Below, piece after piece: positions 1 to 8,533 of a stretch of DNA of 64,000 nucleotides; the first letter of the stretch is position 1, and each line of letters begins with the position of its first letter. The position numbers and the translations under genes were made by a program. The notes beneath the pieces were generated by a model that was given only the letters and a program-made list of their open reading frames with translations, did no database searches and was not told where the DNA came from. Source of the stretch: Pseudomonas sp. MM223 (GTDB lineage: Bacteria; Pseudomonadota; Gammaproteobacteria; Pseudomonadales; Pseudomonadaceae); the NCBI GenBank assembly GCA_947090765.1, contig OX352322.1, forward strand, positions 353,501 to 417,500, in the 5' to 3' direction.

Positions 1-1292
1 CGCTCTTTCTTACGTTTGCTGTCACCATAGGCTTCTGACAAGTCCTCTTCGTGCTCGCTGCCAAAGAAGAGGCGGTTGGGTATGATCGGACGCTTGTTCT
101 TGTTTCTCGAAAAACCATCGAGGTAGAGCTTCTTGTTTGTTCCCTCATCAACGCGATCAAGGCATTCGAAAAGTCCACCATTGAGAAATGGCACATCGGA
201 AAAGTGAGCGAGTGCAGTGTCCGGGTGGCAGAAATGCTCTTCGTAGCGATATAGCGTGTCCGAGCCATGGTCAGCGTTTTCAATGCTATCCCGGTGATTG
301 ACAAAAGCTCTGTGAGGTTGGCCCTTTCCGTCCTTGTCCATGCGTTGATTGAGCGTGGCAAAGAAAAGGTTTTGCAGAATGGCCTCGTGGTAAGTGGAGC
401 TTTCCGGCGAGAGGTCCTTGAGGACTTTTCTCAAATCAACCTCGGAAAAGAGGCTCTCCGGCACCAGGCTCTTTTCCTTGAGGAACCAGCAGAAGATGAG
501 GCGGGTGAGCAAGCGGATAAGACCGGTTGCTCTACGCTTCTCATCATCTTGTTCGATGTCAGCAGGAAATTCGACTTGCGGTAGCGCCCAGAAGTACCAG
601 TTTGCGAGTTCTCGGTAGAAGCGTTTGTTCAGCAGTTCTACGTTGAAGATCTCTTCCCAGGCTGCGTGGAGCTGGTCGAAGTTATGGATGCTTCGTTTGC
701 CTGACGAGAGCTCGGCCAGCGAGAAAGAGGCCAGGATATCCAGGTGCCCTGGGTGAGGCTTGGCGATGGCAATGTTTTGGATAAGCGTGACTTTGCCAAG
801 CACGTCCCTGTGTTCATCACGCTTGTTGAGGCGGCGATTTATAACGGCCAGGGACAATTGCCCCCCTACCTTGAACAGCACCATCACAGGCATGGGGAAG
901 ATGCGGTTGATCTGGCGCGCAATTCCGGCCAGTCTACCACGGGCATAGTCTGCCTCGCGCAGTTCAATCGCAATGAACACGTACGACTGCATGAGCGAGG
1001 TACGCACTTCATCATCCTTGAACAGCGAAGCACTGCTGGCGAGCTCTTCGTCAGTTAGCTGGAACAGGAGCTCGGCGGTCAGCCATTGCTCTGTTTGCGC
1101 GGTAGGGTGGGCAAGTTTGCCGTCAGGGTCAAACTGTTCGCAGAAATCCTGTACAGAAGCTGTTTCAATGGTGCGCTCAGATGTGTAACCAAGGGCAGCT
1201 AAGAACGCCAGAGCTGACCGGCGAAGCGACTGAGCGGAAAAAGCCTGGACGTGCTGGCCGATGACTTTTTTGAGTTCGATGTTAGTGGGCAT
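1..1292 (-). CDS. Eco57I-type DNA methyltransferase, N-terminal part (cut by window edge)
   Basis: The reading frame is open from an ATG at 1292 down to base 1, giving about 430 residues with no stop, so the protein continues past the left edge. The translated sequence contains stretches typical of large adenine methyltransferases of the Eco57I/COG1002 class: RLLTRLIFCWFLKEKSLVP near residue 255 and FLNGGLFECLD near residue 365. The catalytic NPPY-type motif would lie outside the window and cannot be checked. The start overlaps the end of the upstream helicase gene by 11 bases, so the two are translationally linked. Expected role: modification or combined restriction-modification in phage defence. 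The family is read from motif memory. Confidence 0.7.
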   Translation of the reverse strand, partial: MPTNIELKKVIGQHVQAFSAQSLRRSALAFLAALGYTSERTIETASVQDFCEQFDPDGKLAHPTAQTEQWLTAELLFQLTDEELASSASLFKDDEVRTSLMQSYVFIAIELREADYARGRLAGIARQINRIFPMPVMVLFKVGGQLSLAVINRRLNKRDEHRDVLGKVTLIQNIAIAKPHPGHLDILASFSLAELSSGKRSIHNFDQLHAAWEEIFNVELLNKRFYRELANWYFWALPQVEFPADIEQDDEKRRATGLIRLLTRLIFCWFLKEKSLVPESLFSEVDLRKVLKDLSPESSTYHEAILQNLFFATLNQRMDKDGKGQPHRAFVNHRDSIENADHGSDTLYRYEEHFCHPDTALAHFSDVPFLNGGLFECLDRVDEGTNKKLYLDGFSRNKNKRPIIPNRLFFGSEHEEDLSEAYGDSKRKKE

Positions 1293-4200
1293 TCTTGATC
1301 ACCAGCCAGGTAATAAGGTCAAAGTCGGTCGTGCTTTTGATAGTGCTCTGGCTACTGATGAGCTTTCCACCCCTGCCGGTAAAAAGGTTGCCTGCGTTCT
1401 TGCGGCCGAATTGCTTGGCGATGGCGGCCACGGCTTTGTCAAGCAGGTTGCTGTAGTGGTGCATATCCTGACCGTGACTGGTTTGTTCGTCGAACATCTC
1501 ACACAGCATTGCGTACGGTTCATCTTGCCCTTGACAGACGGAACGGAAAATCTCCAGCACCTGTTTGGGGGCGGTGAAGTTGTAGCGCACCTCGCCGTCG
1601 TCGCGGATATAGACGAGGAAATACGGCTGTAAGGCGTTGACCGATTCGGCGCCGATGGCCTCGGTGCGTTGCTTGAGGCAATAGATAGTGCCGGGCTTGA
1701 CTATCTGGTATTCGGGGTGTGGTGGTACAACCGCGTAGAGGCCGAATGGTGCCTCTTCGAGCTTGTCACGGTTGGCCTCTATGTAGCCGGTCAGCTCCAT
1801 GCGAAAGTCGTCCAAGGTGAATTCGTTCAGTGCGACGGATTCGTTAAAGTCTTCTAGGTCCAGCACTTCATCCTTGAGCCGCAGAAGTTGCTTGTCTCGG
1901 TAGCGAAGGTCTTCCTTGATGAGCTCCTGCAGGTCTTCGGCTTGCAAGATGTTGTCTTCCGCCGTGGCAGCAATATCCACCAACGCCATACGCGCTTCGA
2001 CGCGGTTCTTGAGGTTAATGTACTTATTGAGGTCGGGCGTGGGCCAGAAGTTGACAAGCTGGATGGCGGCGTTAGGGCTGCCAATACGGTCGATACGGCC
2101 AAAACGTTGGATGATGCGCACCGGGTTCCAGTGAATGTCGTAGTTGATAAGGTAGTCGCAATCCTGAAGATTCTGCCCTTCAGAAATGCAATCGGTGGCG
2201 ATCAATATATCGATCTCATCATCTTGCGGCATGGCGTTCATCTTATGACGCTGCTTGGCGCGTGGCGAAAAGTTAGTGAGGATTTGTGTGAAGTCCGCCT
2301 GGCCATAGGTAGAGCGATTTGGGTGTGTGCCCCCTGAAACAAGTGCGATATGTAGGCCATGCTGTTCCTGTGCCCAGTGTTCAAGGTATTTGTACAAGTA
2401 GGCGGCGGTATCTGCGAACGCGCAGAAGACAATGACCTTGCGATTCTTCTGGCCGAGGTTGTTGATGCTTGGATGGCAGGCTTTGTGTTCGATCAGCTTT
2501 TTCAGTTCAGCGAGCTTGGCATCTCTTTTAGCAGTAACGGCTTGTGCTGCGTCAGCCAGCAAAGCCAATTGCTGCTTGTCGCGCGCCAGGTCCTGGAGCC
2601 AGGCTGCCACATCCAGGTGGGCCATGTCATATTTGAGTTTGTTACCGATTTGAAAGGCTTCAGCCAGTTCGTCATCTTCATCGGTTTCGCCAAAGAAATC
2701 TGGTTGAATGTCTAACGCTTCGGCGTGCTGTCGCTGCTGGAAATCGGTGAGCCGTTTTTCGAGATCTTCGATCTTGGAGACCGTACGCTCCATGGTAATG
2801 GCAAATGAGTGCACGGAGCTCTCCAAACGCTTCAGAAAGTTAACCTTCATCATGCTAACCAGAAACGTTTCACGGCTCCCTTGGCTAAAGTTGCGCACGT
2901 TGCCCACGTCGTAGTGAGCCTTGAACTGCTCCAATACGTAGCGCGAGGGGCTGTAGAGCGAGAGTTGATAGTTATTGATTTCGTCGTTGAGCTTGTCGTA
3001 GGAGAGAAATCGCTTACGAAGGTCTATCTCGGAAAAAATTGAGTCGGGCCGCTTGCGCTTCGGAAACTGGCCGACTTGGGCCATTGATGCGCGGTAATAC
3101 TTAATAATGTGCTTGCGCGAGCGGGCGATGGTGAGTTCATCAAGCAACGTGAAAAAGCCGGCTGAAAGCTTCTCCATAAGATCGCGGGCGTCTTTATTGC
3201 CGTCACGAGTAGCCCACTCCATAAACGTTTTCTGCGCGGCACTGAGCGTACTCTTGATGCTATGGATGCCAAAACTTTGCGAAAATGCAGTGTCTTGCCC
3301 CTCTGTGACGAAGTAGATCTGGTTCCGCAGGTCTTTGAGGTCATTGTTAACGGGTGTAGCCGAGAGGAGCAGCACCTTGGTTTTGACGCCGGACTGAATG
3401 ATATCTTCCATAAGCCGCTCATAGCGACTCTTGCGGATAAGGTTGCCGTCTACATCACGCTTACCCTTTGTGTTATTGCGAAAATTGTGCGATTCATCGA
3501 TGACGATGAGATCGAAGTTCCCCCAGTTCAGCGTAGCTAGATCAACACCATCGACCTTGCCACTTTCACGTGACAGATCGGTGTGGGACAGTACGGTGTA
3601 GGCAAAGCGATCTTTGAGGAAGGGGTTCAGTTCGCTGTTATTCTGGGCGAGATAGACGGTCCAGTTATCGCGCAGTTTTTTCGGGCATAGCACCAATACG
3701 CGGTGGTTGCGCAGTTCGTAGTACTTGATGACCGCCAGTGCAGAATAGGTTTTCCCCAAGCCAACACTGTCGGCCAGGATGCAGCCGTTGTAGGTGTTGA
3801 TCTTATGAATGGCGCCTTTGGCACCATCCTTTTGGAAGTCGAACAATGCCTTCCAGATGTCCGTTTCCACGATGGCTGTTTGGTCGAACAGCACAGCATC
3901 GGCGGCTTGGCCCGACAGAAATCGTTCGAATACGTGATAGAGGGTCTTGAAGTAAATGAACTCAGGCGAATGGTTGACGTAGAGCTGCTGCAGGTAACTC
4001 AGCACATCTTCTTTCACATTTGCAACAAGCTTATTGTCATTCCAGATGTCGTCAAACCAGTGTTTGAGATCGGCCCGATCGCGATCGCTGTCGACAATTA
4101 GATTGAGCTCGATGTTGGACGTGGTGGCTTTGCCCAAGCCGCGATGGGTGAAGTTGGAACTGCCTAGGAGGGCGTGTTCACGCCGGCCATCGTCTATGTG

Positions 4201-4584
4201 ATAGAGCTTGCCGTGCAGGAGGTTGGCCTGGCGGACGGAACGGATGTCCACCTTGTTGCGAATCCACTCCGCGCAGCGACGAGCTACATCCTTCTGCCGT
4301 AGGCGGTTGGCAAGCTCAAGGCCCTCATCTTCTATCCGGAACGACTTCTTGTCCGTTTTTTCAGGATCAACAGAGGCAACGAACCGTGGTTCACCAAAAA
4401 GAAAGCTCAGGCGCTCTATCTGATCCAGCTCTTTCGACAGGGTTTCGTAGGCGTAGATCGTGAAGTAGGCCGAGACTACGGAAAGCCGGCTGCCAGAGGT
4501 GATTTTATCGGTCAGAAACTCGGCCACTTTACCACGGCTGTGGTTGTCCCGGATGCCAGAGTGATACTTATGGTTTTCGGCCAT
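1282..4584 (-). CDS. PLD nuclease-like / SNF2-family helicase (defence-associated)
   Basis: A 1100-residue protein. The start at 4584 is preferred over an ATG 27 bases upstream because an AAGGAGGG ribosome binding site precedes it. The N-terminal part has a phospholipase D-type motif (HGKLYHI, then LLGSSNFTHRG near residue 150). The rest is a superfamily 2 helicase: GLGKT (motif I), DESHNF (motif II), LLLSATP (motif III), and a C-terminal block with ATDCISEGQNLQ and QRFGRIDRIG (motifs V and VI). PLD-SNF2 proteins of this kind usually sit beside DNA methyltransferases in restriction-like or DISARM-like defence loci, and a methyltransferase follows here with an 11-base overlap. Base composition is visibly less GC-rich than the genes beyond 5.2 kb, suggesting acquisition by transfer. 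Confidence 0.85.
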   Translation of the reverse strand: MAENHKYHSGIRDNHSRGKVAEFLTDKITSGSRLSVVSAYFTIYAYETLSKELDQIERLSFLFGEPRFVASVDPEKTDKKSFRIEDEGLELANRLRQKDVARRCAEWIRNKVDIRSVRQANLLHGKLYHIDDGRREHALLGSSNFTHRGLGKATTSNIELNLIVDSDRDRADLKHWFDDIWNDNKLVANVKEDVLSYLQQLYVNHSPEFIYFKTLYHVFERFLSGQAADAVLFDQTAIVETDIWKALFDFQKDGAKGAIHKINTYNGCILADSVGLGKTYSALAVIKYYELRNHRVLVLCPKKLRDNWTVYLAQNNSELNPFLKDRFAYTVLSHTDLSRESGKVDGVDLATLNWGNFDLIVIDESHNFRNNTKGKRDVDGNLIRKSRYERLMEDIIQSGVKTKVLLLSATPVNNDLKDLRNQIYFVTEGQDTAFSQSFGIHSIKSTLSAAQKTFMEWATRDGNKDARDLMEKLSAGFFTLLDELTIARSRKHIIKYYRASMAQVGQFPKRKRPDSIFSEIDLRKRFLSYDKLNDEINNYQLSLYSPSRYVLEQFKAHYDVGNVRNFSQGSRETFLVSMMKVNFLKRLESSVHSFAITMERTVSKIEDLEKRLTDFQQRQHAEALDIQPDFFGETDEDDELAEAFQIGNKLKYDMAHLDVAAWLQDLARDKQQLALLADAAQAVTAKRDAKLAELKKLIEHKACHPSINNLGQKNRKVIVFCAFADTAAYLYKYLEHWAQEQHGLHIALVSGGTHPNRSTYGQADFTQILTNFSPRAKQRHKMNAMPQDDEIDILIATDCISEGQNLQDCDYLINYDIHWNPVRIIQRFGRIDRIGSPNAAIQLVNFWPTPDLNKYINLKNRVEARMALVDIAATAEDNILQAEDLQELIKEDLRYRDKQLLRLKDEVLDLEDFNESVALNEFTLDDFRMELTGYIEANRDKLEEAPFGLYAVVPPHPEYQIVKPGTIYCLKQRTEAIGAESVNALQPYFLVYIRDDGEVRYNFTAPKQVLEIFRSVCQGQDEPYAMLCEMFDEQTSHGQDMHHYSNLLDKAVAAIAKQFGRKNAGNLFTGRGGKLISSQSTIKSTTDFDLITWLVIKNAH

Positions 4585-5026
4585 CTTTGTCGCCCTCCTT
4601 ATCAGCCTCATCCCCGCCTCAGTCTTGTACCCAAACGTCTATGTCAGATACCTCGAACTGCCACTGCTGGCAAACGCGATTTGCGTCTAGCACCTAGCGG
4701 TCGGTGCGGCGGTAGAGAGCACACGGTCGGTATCAATCGTAGCGGATGTAACTTATCAATTAGGCGGAGCCTGCGGCGAGCGTTCGCTGCCATGGGGATA
4801 GTCTTTAGCTTGGCGTCTTCAGCGTTCATCGCTTAGGTGGTGGGGGCGCCAGTGAAGGAAAGGCCAACGATGAAGGTTGGCCTAACCGCCCTCGGTGTGT
4901 ATTTCGTACACAGACGCAGTCGAGCCGTTGAGGCAGGGACTGAAGGAGGGCAGCTGCTTCCCAGAAGCCAAGTTCAAATGATGGCTTAGGTTGGCGGACA
5001 GCCAATGATGCTACCAAGACACAAAT
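4585..5026. other. gene-free stretch between helicase gene and tRNA-Thr
   Basis: No convincing coding frame is seen. It holds the presumed promoter of the helicase gene on the minus strand and two short hairpins: AGGCCAAC/GTTGGCCT at 4861-4883 and TGTGTA/TACACA at 4896-4912. No integrase and no second copy of the tRNA 3' end were noticed here. Confidence 0.5.
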
Positions 5027-5027
5027 G

Positions 5028-5053
5028 AAAAAGGCCCGCATCGCTGCGGGCCT
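5028..5053 (-). terminator. terminator after tRNA-Thr
   Basis: An 8-bp perfect stem (GGCCCGCA / TGCGGGCC, four-base loop) is followed on the minus strand by a run of five T, starting about 10 bases after the tRNA 3' end. Confidence 0.85.
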
Positions 5054-5062
5054 TGATCGATA

Positions 5063-5138
<76 letters not shown>

Positions 5139-5236
5139 AATGGGGCGTCATTATAACGATCGTTTGGCGGCTGTAAACCACTTCCTTGCAAAAGATCGCA
5201 AATGACCTAAGTCACCGACCTAAAAGGAGAATTTTC

Positions 5237-5485
5237 CTACCAGCCGCGGTGGATGGTGTTGACGCTTGGCTCGCTTTTACCCGGGTTGAAGAACAGCTTG
5301 TCGTTGTCGCAGCCGCGCTTGCGGCAGGGGCTTTCGGTGCGCAGGGGCAGGCCGTTGTCGCCGCCCAGTTGCATGCCGGGGTGGTTCCAGCCCAGGTTGT
5401 TGTTTGGGTGGGGCGTGGTGCCGCTGGCGCAGCCGGTCAGGGCCAGTGCGAAGGTCAACAGGGCTAGGGGTTTGGCTTGGGTCAC
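5237..5485 (-). CDS. small predicted lipoprotein of unknown function
   Basis: An 82-residue protein starting at a GTG codon. The N-terminus is a short signal peptide ending in a lipobox (ALTGC, Cys18), followed by a low-complexity polar region (TTPHPNNN) and two further cysteines (CRKRGC near residue 55). It should be lipid-anchored in the envelope. No enzymatic motif is visible. It stands alone between tRNA-Thr and a REP-like repeat. The start codon is uncertain because no strong ribosome binding site precedes it. The signal peptide and lipobox are the main support for its being real. Confidence 0.65.
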   Translation of the reverse strand: MTQAKPLALLTFALALTGCASGTTPHPNNNLGWNHPGMQLGGDNGLPLRTESPCRKRGCDNDKLFFNPGKSEPSVNTIHRGW

Positions 5486-5631
5486 GATGGTCAGGTCCGT
5501 TGGTCCATTGTCTGTTCTGGCGCAACGCCAGAAGGCCGCGGGGCTGGCGGGCAGCGCGCGACGTCACTTTTTAATGATTTGGGGGGCAGATGATACACCG
5601 TTACGGCGGTGGGGCATTAGCCTTGTGTTGC

Positions 5632-5690
5632 CTGATCGGGCCTCTTCGCGGGTGAACCCGCTCCCACTGGGACCGCGAAAGCGGGGCTAG
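5632..5690. repeat. REP-like element
   Basis: The block GGGCCTCTTCGCGGGTGAAC matches the palindromic element at 7803-7835 and is followed by CCGCTCCCACTGGGA, a typical P. putida REP end. Confidence 0.6.
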
Positions 5691-5793
5691 CTGTGTAAGG
5701 AAAGTCTGAACAATGGGGCCAAGCGCTTCAGGGTTTGGAGGCTTCGGAAGTATCCTACGTGCGCCGCCGAAGTATCGCTGTTGTCGGAGAAGT

Positions 5794-5980
5794 GGCTCAC
5801 AGATACCGTTTTCGGGTCGCTCAGGCGACCGGGTGTGAGAGCCCGACTTTGAATAAGCGCTACCTGTCATGGTGGCCGTACGCGGGCAGACTTCGGTCTG
5901 GCCGGGCTTCCTTATTCACTCGGTTTCTCACCCCGCGTACGGCTGCCGCCCCAAATCCGTGAGAAAGATTTTCGGCAGCC
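5794..5980 (+). ncRNA. candidate structured leader RNA upstream of DUF6124 gene
   Basis: Several helices can be drawn directly. GGCTCACA (5794-5801) pairs with TGTGAGAGCC (5834-5843, one bulge) and encloses the hairpin GGTCGC-TCAG-GCGACC (5815-5830). A 12-bp perfect stem, GCCGTACGCGGG (5875-5886) with CCCGCGTACGGC (5932-5943), encloses CAGAC-TTCG-GTCTG (5887-5900). GGCTGCC (5941-5947) can pair with GGCAGCC (5974-5980), which competes with the base of the long stem, so two alternative folds are possible just ahead of the start codon at 6006. Similar leaders are remembered in front of DUF6124/DUF3077 genes in other Pseudomonas, but this was not checked. Confidence 0.55.
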
Positions 5981-6005
5981 TCCTTCTAGTGAATGAGGAT
6001 TTGCC

Positions 6006-6281
6006 ATGAAAAAAGATGTTCCTGAGCCAATCACCACCGCAGGCGTAGAAACCTTCCTCGCAGCCGGTAACCCATCCCTCAATCTGCTACGCGTAGAGCC
6101 CGGCGTCCCGGTGGATGCTGCCTATGAGCATGTCTCGATTCTGATGGGCTATATCAAGCACCTGGTGCGGGAGGGGGATATGGAGGACGACCATAAATTC
6201 CTGGGGGCAGCCGATTACCTGTGCGACATGGCCAAGGCGCTGATGAACGATATCGAGATTGCCAAGAACAAATCGCATTGA
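6006..6281 (+). CDS. DUF6124 (DUF3077-like) small protein
   Basis: A 91-residue acidic, mostly helical protein with no signal peptide or membrane segment, preceded by a TGAGGAT ribosome binding site. It resembles the Pseudomonas-specific DUF6124/DUF3077 family: an N-terminal region with PGVPVDAAYEHVSILMGYI and a C-terminal helix with YLCDMAKALMNDIE. No biochemical function is known to me for this family. The gene is monocistronic, follows a strongly structured leader, and is trailed by a REP element. Family assignment is by recognition of the DAAYEHVS and AADYLCDMAKAL segments. Confidence 0.75.
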   Translation: MKKDVPEPITTAGVETFLAAGNPSLNLLRVEPGVPVDAAYEHVSILMGYIKHLVREGDMEDDHKFLGAADYLCDMAKALMNDIEIAKNKSH

Positions 6282-6296
6282 AAATGTGAGATCGAT

Positions 6297-6340
6297 GGGG
6301 CCGCTTTGCGGCCCTTTCGCGGCGCAAGGCCGCTCCTACA
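6297..6340. repeat. REP element (single)
   Basis: One copy of the P. putida REP core: GGGGCCGCTTTGCGGCCCTT then CGCGGCGCAAGGCCGCTCCT. The rest of the gap to 6573 shows no gene; it carries one perfect DnaA-type 9-mer (TTATCCACA) near 6550. Confidence 0.85.
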
Positions 6341-6573
6341 AATGACCGTGCATGCAGCTCCAGTCGCAACCACAAGAAATGTTTATGCACAAGTGGCATT
6401 AGCGGCTTGCGCGAAAGGCATGCCGGGTCGCTACGCCGCTGGTCTTTGCGCAAACGCCTGTTTTTACTGGCCTTGACGCGTGAGCTGGAATAAGCCAAGC
6501 GTTTGAAATAGCGCTGGGATCCAACAGGTAATCACAAGCTTGTTCACAGACTTATCCACAGGTTGTGCTGCGG

Positions 6574-7779
6574 CTAACGGTCGCGTTCCGCAAGGATAAG
6601 CAGGTTGCGTGGGGTTAGCGGGTAGTCGCAGAACAGGCCCAGGCGCACTTCAAAGCCTTGCTCTTCGAGGAACAGGGCGCGGTCGAGCACCAGCCACAAC
6701 TCCAGCGGCCGGCGGAACAGGTTGCGCACACGCTCCAGGTTGCGCACCTCGGCCAGGCGCTGCCAGCCGGCGGCTTCCAGGGCGGCCCAGTCCGGGTTGC
6801 CGTTCAGGGGCAGTTGTTTGAGGTCGGCCAGGTCGCGACAGTATTGCTCGTAGGGCTTTTCCAGCCAGGCTACCGGCAGCGACGGCGTCGGTAGGTATTC
6901 GTTGCTTTGCCGCTGCTGGCGTTGCAGCAGGTCGAAGCCCAGGCGGCGGGCCATCGAGGTATCACGCTGGCGTCGCACGCGGGCGCCGGCAGTGACGGTT
7001 TCGCTCAGGGGCAGGCCCAGGTCGTCCAGCGACAGCTGCAGGCTGGACGCCTGCGCGGCTGTGGATAACGCCTGGTACTGCGGCGCGGCAATGCGGTTGT
7101 AGCAGCAGGGGGCAACGGCCAGTTGCCGGCAACCTTGCTGGCTGGCCAGCTGCATCAGGCGCACGTGCAGGTCGCCACAGGCGTGCAGGGCAACCACGCT
7201 TTTGTCGCCCGCCAGGTGGCGGGCGCTGTCGCTGGCCATCACATCCTGGTGTACGTGCTGCGCTGGCAAGTGGTGGTGCGCGCTCAGGGCTTGGCCGGCG
7301 GCGACCAGTTCGGCGTCGTACTCCAGGCAGGTCAGCTGCTGGCCGGGTTGCAGCAGGCGGCGGCCGAGGTGGCCTTTGCCAGAGCACCAGTCCAGCCAGT
7401 GGTGGGGCTGGTCGTGGAAGGCGAGGTGGCTGGCGAAGGCTTCGATCTGCTGCCACTTGCGGCCGGGGACGGCGACGTCCAGGCGGTGGGCGGCGGAGGG
7501 CAGGTCGGTTGCCGGGAGGTGGCCGAGGGTGGCGAGCTGTTGGGCTTGCTGGGCCAGTTGCGGGAACGGGGCCGGCAAGGCGTCAGCGGGGCATTCGGTT
7601 TCGGCGTCGGCCAGCGAGCATTGGCGCAGGTGGGCGGCAAGCTCGGGGTGGGTGGTTTCCCAGCCCAGTTGCAGGGTGGTGAAGGGGCGCGGTTTCCACA
7701 GCGGTTGGTGCTCGATCAGGAACTGGTCGAGGGCCTGGAAGCGGGTGCTTAGGTGGTGGCTGTGGAGATGGTTGGGCAT
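6574..7779 (-). CDS. SAM-dependent methyltransferase, GSTCD/METTL25-like
   Basis: A 401-residue soluble protein. The SAM-binding motif I is DWCSGKGHLGRRL near residue 140, preceded by a motif typical of the methyltransferase domain found in GSTCD and METTL25-type proteins. ALHACGDLHVRLM near residue 200 and VAPCCYNRI near residue 223 are further signatures of this class. The C-terminal third (RRPLELWLVLDRALFLEEQG) is conserved in the bacterial family. The substrate is unknown; nucleic acid or protein methylation is possible. It is separated from the ABC transporter genes by a palindrome, so it is probably its own unit. Confidence 0.75.
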   Translation of the reverse strand: MPNHLHSHHLSTRFQALDQFLIEHQPLWKPRPFTTLQLGWETTHPELAAHLRQCSLADAETECPADALPAPFPQLAQQAQQLATLGHLPATDLPSAAHRLDVAVPGRKWQQIEAFASHLAFHDQPHHWLDWCSGKGHLGRRLLQPGQQLTCLEYDAELVAAGQALSAHHHLPAQHVHQDVMASDSARHLAGDKSVVALHACGDLHVRLMQLASQQGCRQLAVAPCCYNRIAAPQYQALSTAAQASSLQLSLDDLGLPLSETVTAGARVRRQRDTSMARRLGFDLLQRQQRQSNEYLPTPSLPVAWLEKPYEQYCRDLADLKQLPLNGNPDWAALEAAGWQRLAEVRNLERVRNLFRRPLELWLVLDRALFLEEQGFEVRLGLFCDYPLTPRNLLILAERDR

Positions 7780-7802
7780 GGGAAGCTTTGGGTTGGGTTT
7801 GA

Positions 7803-7835
7803 GGGCCTCTTCGCGGGTGAACCCGCGAAGAGGCC
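7803..7835. repeat. perfect palindrome, REP-type / bidirectional terminator
   Basis: A perfect inverted repeat with a GTGA loop (arms GGGCCTCTTCGCGG and CCGCGAAGAGGCC), lying between the transporter operon end and the methyltransferase start, both on the minus strand. Confidence 0.75.
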
Positions 7836-7844
7836 AGTAAGGTC

Positions 7845-8533
7845 TCAGCGACCTTGGCAGGCGTCTACGCGCAGCCAGCGCTCCAGCAGCTTGAAGCCCT
7901 GCACCAGCAAGAACGATATCACCAGGTAGAACACGCCCGCGGCAAAGAAGATTTCCACCGGCAGGTAGGTACGGGCAATGATGGTACGGGCCATGCCGGT
8001 CAGTTCCAGCAGGGTCACGGTACTGGCCAGCGCACTGGCCTTGAGCATCAGGATTACTTCGTTGCTGTACGCCGGCAGGCCGATGCGCGCAGCACGGGGC
8101 AGCATGATATAGAACAGTGCCTTGCCCCGCGACATGCCCAGTGCCCGGGCCGCTTCAATCTCACCTTTGGGGATCGACTGCAACGCGCCACGCAAGATCT
8201 CGGCGATGTACGCGGCGGTGTGCAGGGTCATGGTCAGCACCGTGCACCAGAACGGATCGCGCAGGTACGGCCACAGCGAGCTGGAGCGCACCGCATCGAA
8301 CTGCGCCAGGCCGTAGTAGACCAGAAACAGCTGCACCAGCAGCGGCGTGCCACGGAAGAAGAAGATGTAGCTGAATGGCACGGCGCGCACGTACCAGTGG
8401 CGCGAGGAGCGGGCGATGCCCAGCGGGATGGCCAGGATCAAACCGGCAACCACGGCAATGGCCACCAGCCCAGGGTAAGGGTTGCGCCCTCGGCCAGGCG
8501 TGGCAGCCATTTGAAGATGACTTCCCAATTCAT
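7845..8533 (-). pseudogene. polar amino acid ABC transporter permease (HisM/ArtM type), frameshifted
   Basis: From the ATG at 8533 (overlapping the previous gene's stop as TAATG) the frame reads MNWEVIFKWLPRLAEGATLT, a typical start for this family. It then loses frame near 8468, and the rest (GLVAIAVVAG onward to 7845) is in another frame. Restoring one C in the gene-strand run CTGGGC(C)TGGTGG rejoins them into a 229-residue permease. The family EAA loop (EAARALGMSRGKALFYIMLP) and five membrane spans are present. Either the gene is broken or the base is a sequencing error. It is the last gene of the four-gene operon, and its ORF from 8549 with a nonsense N-terminus is not the true start. Confidence 0.85.
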
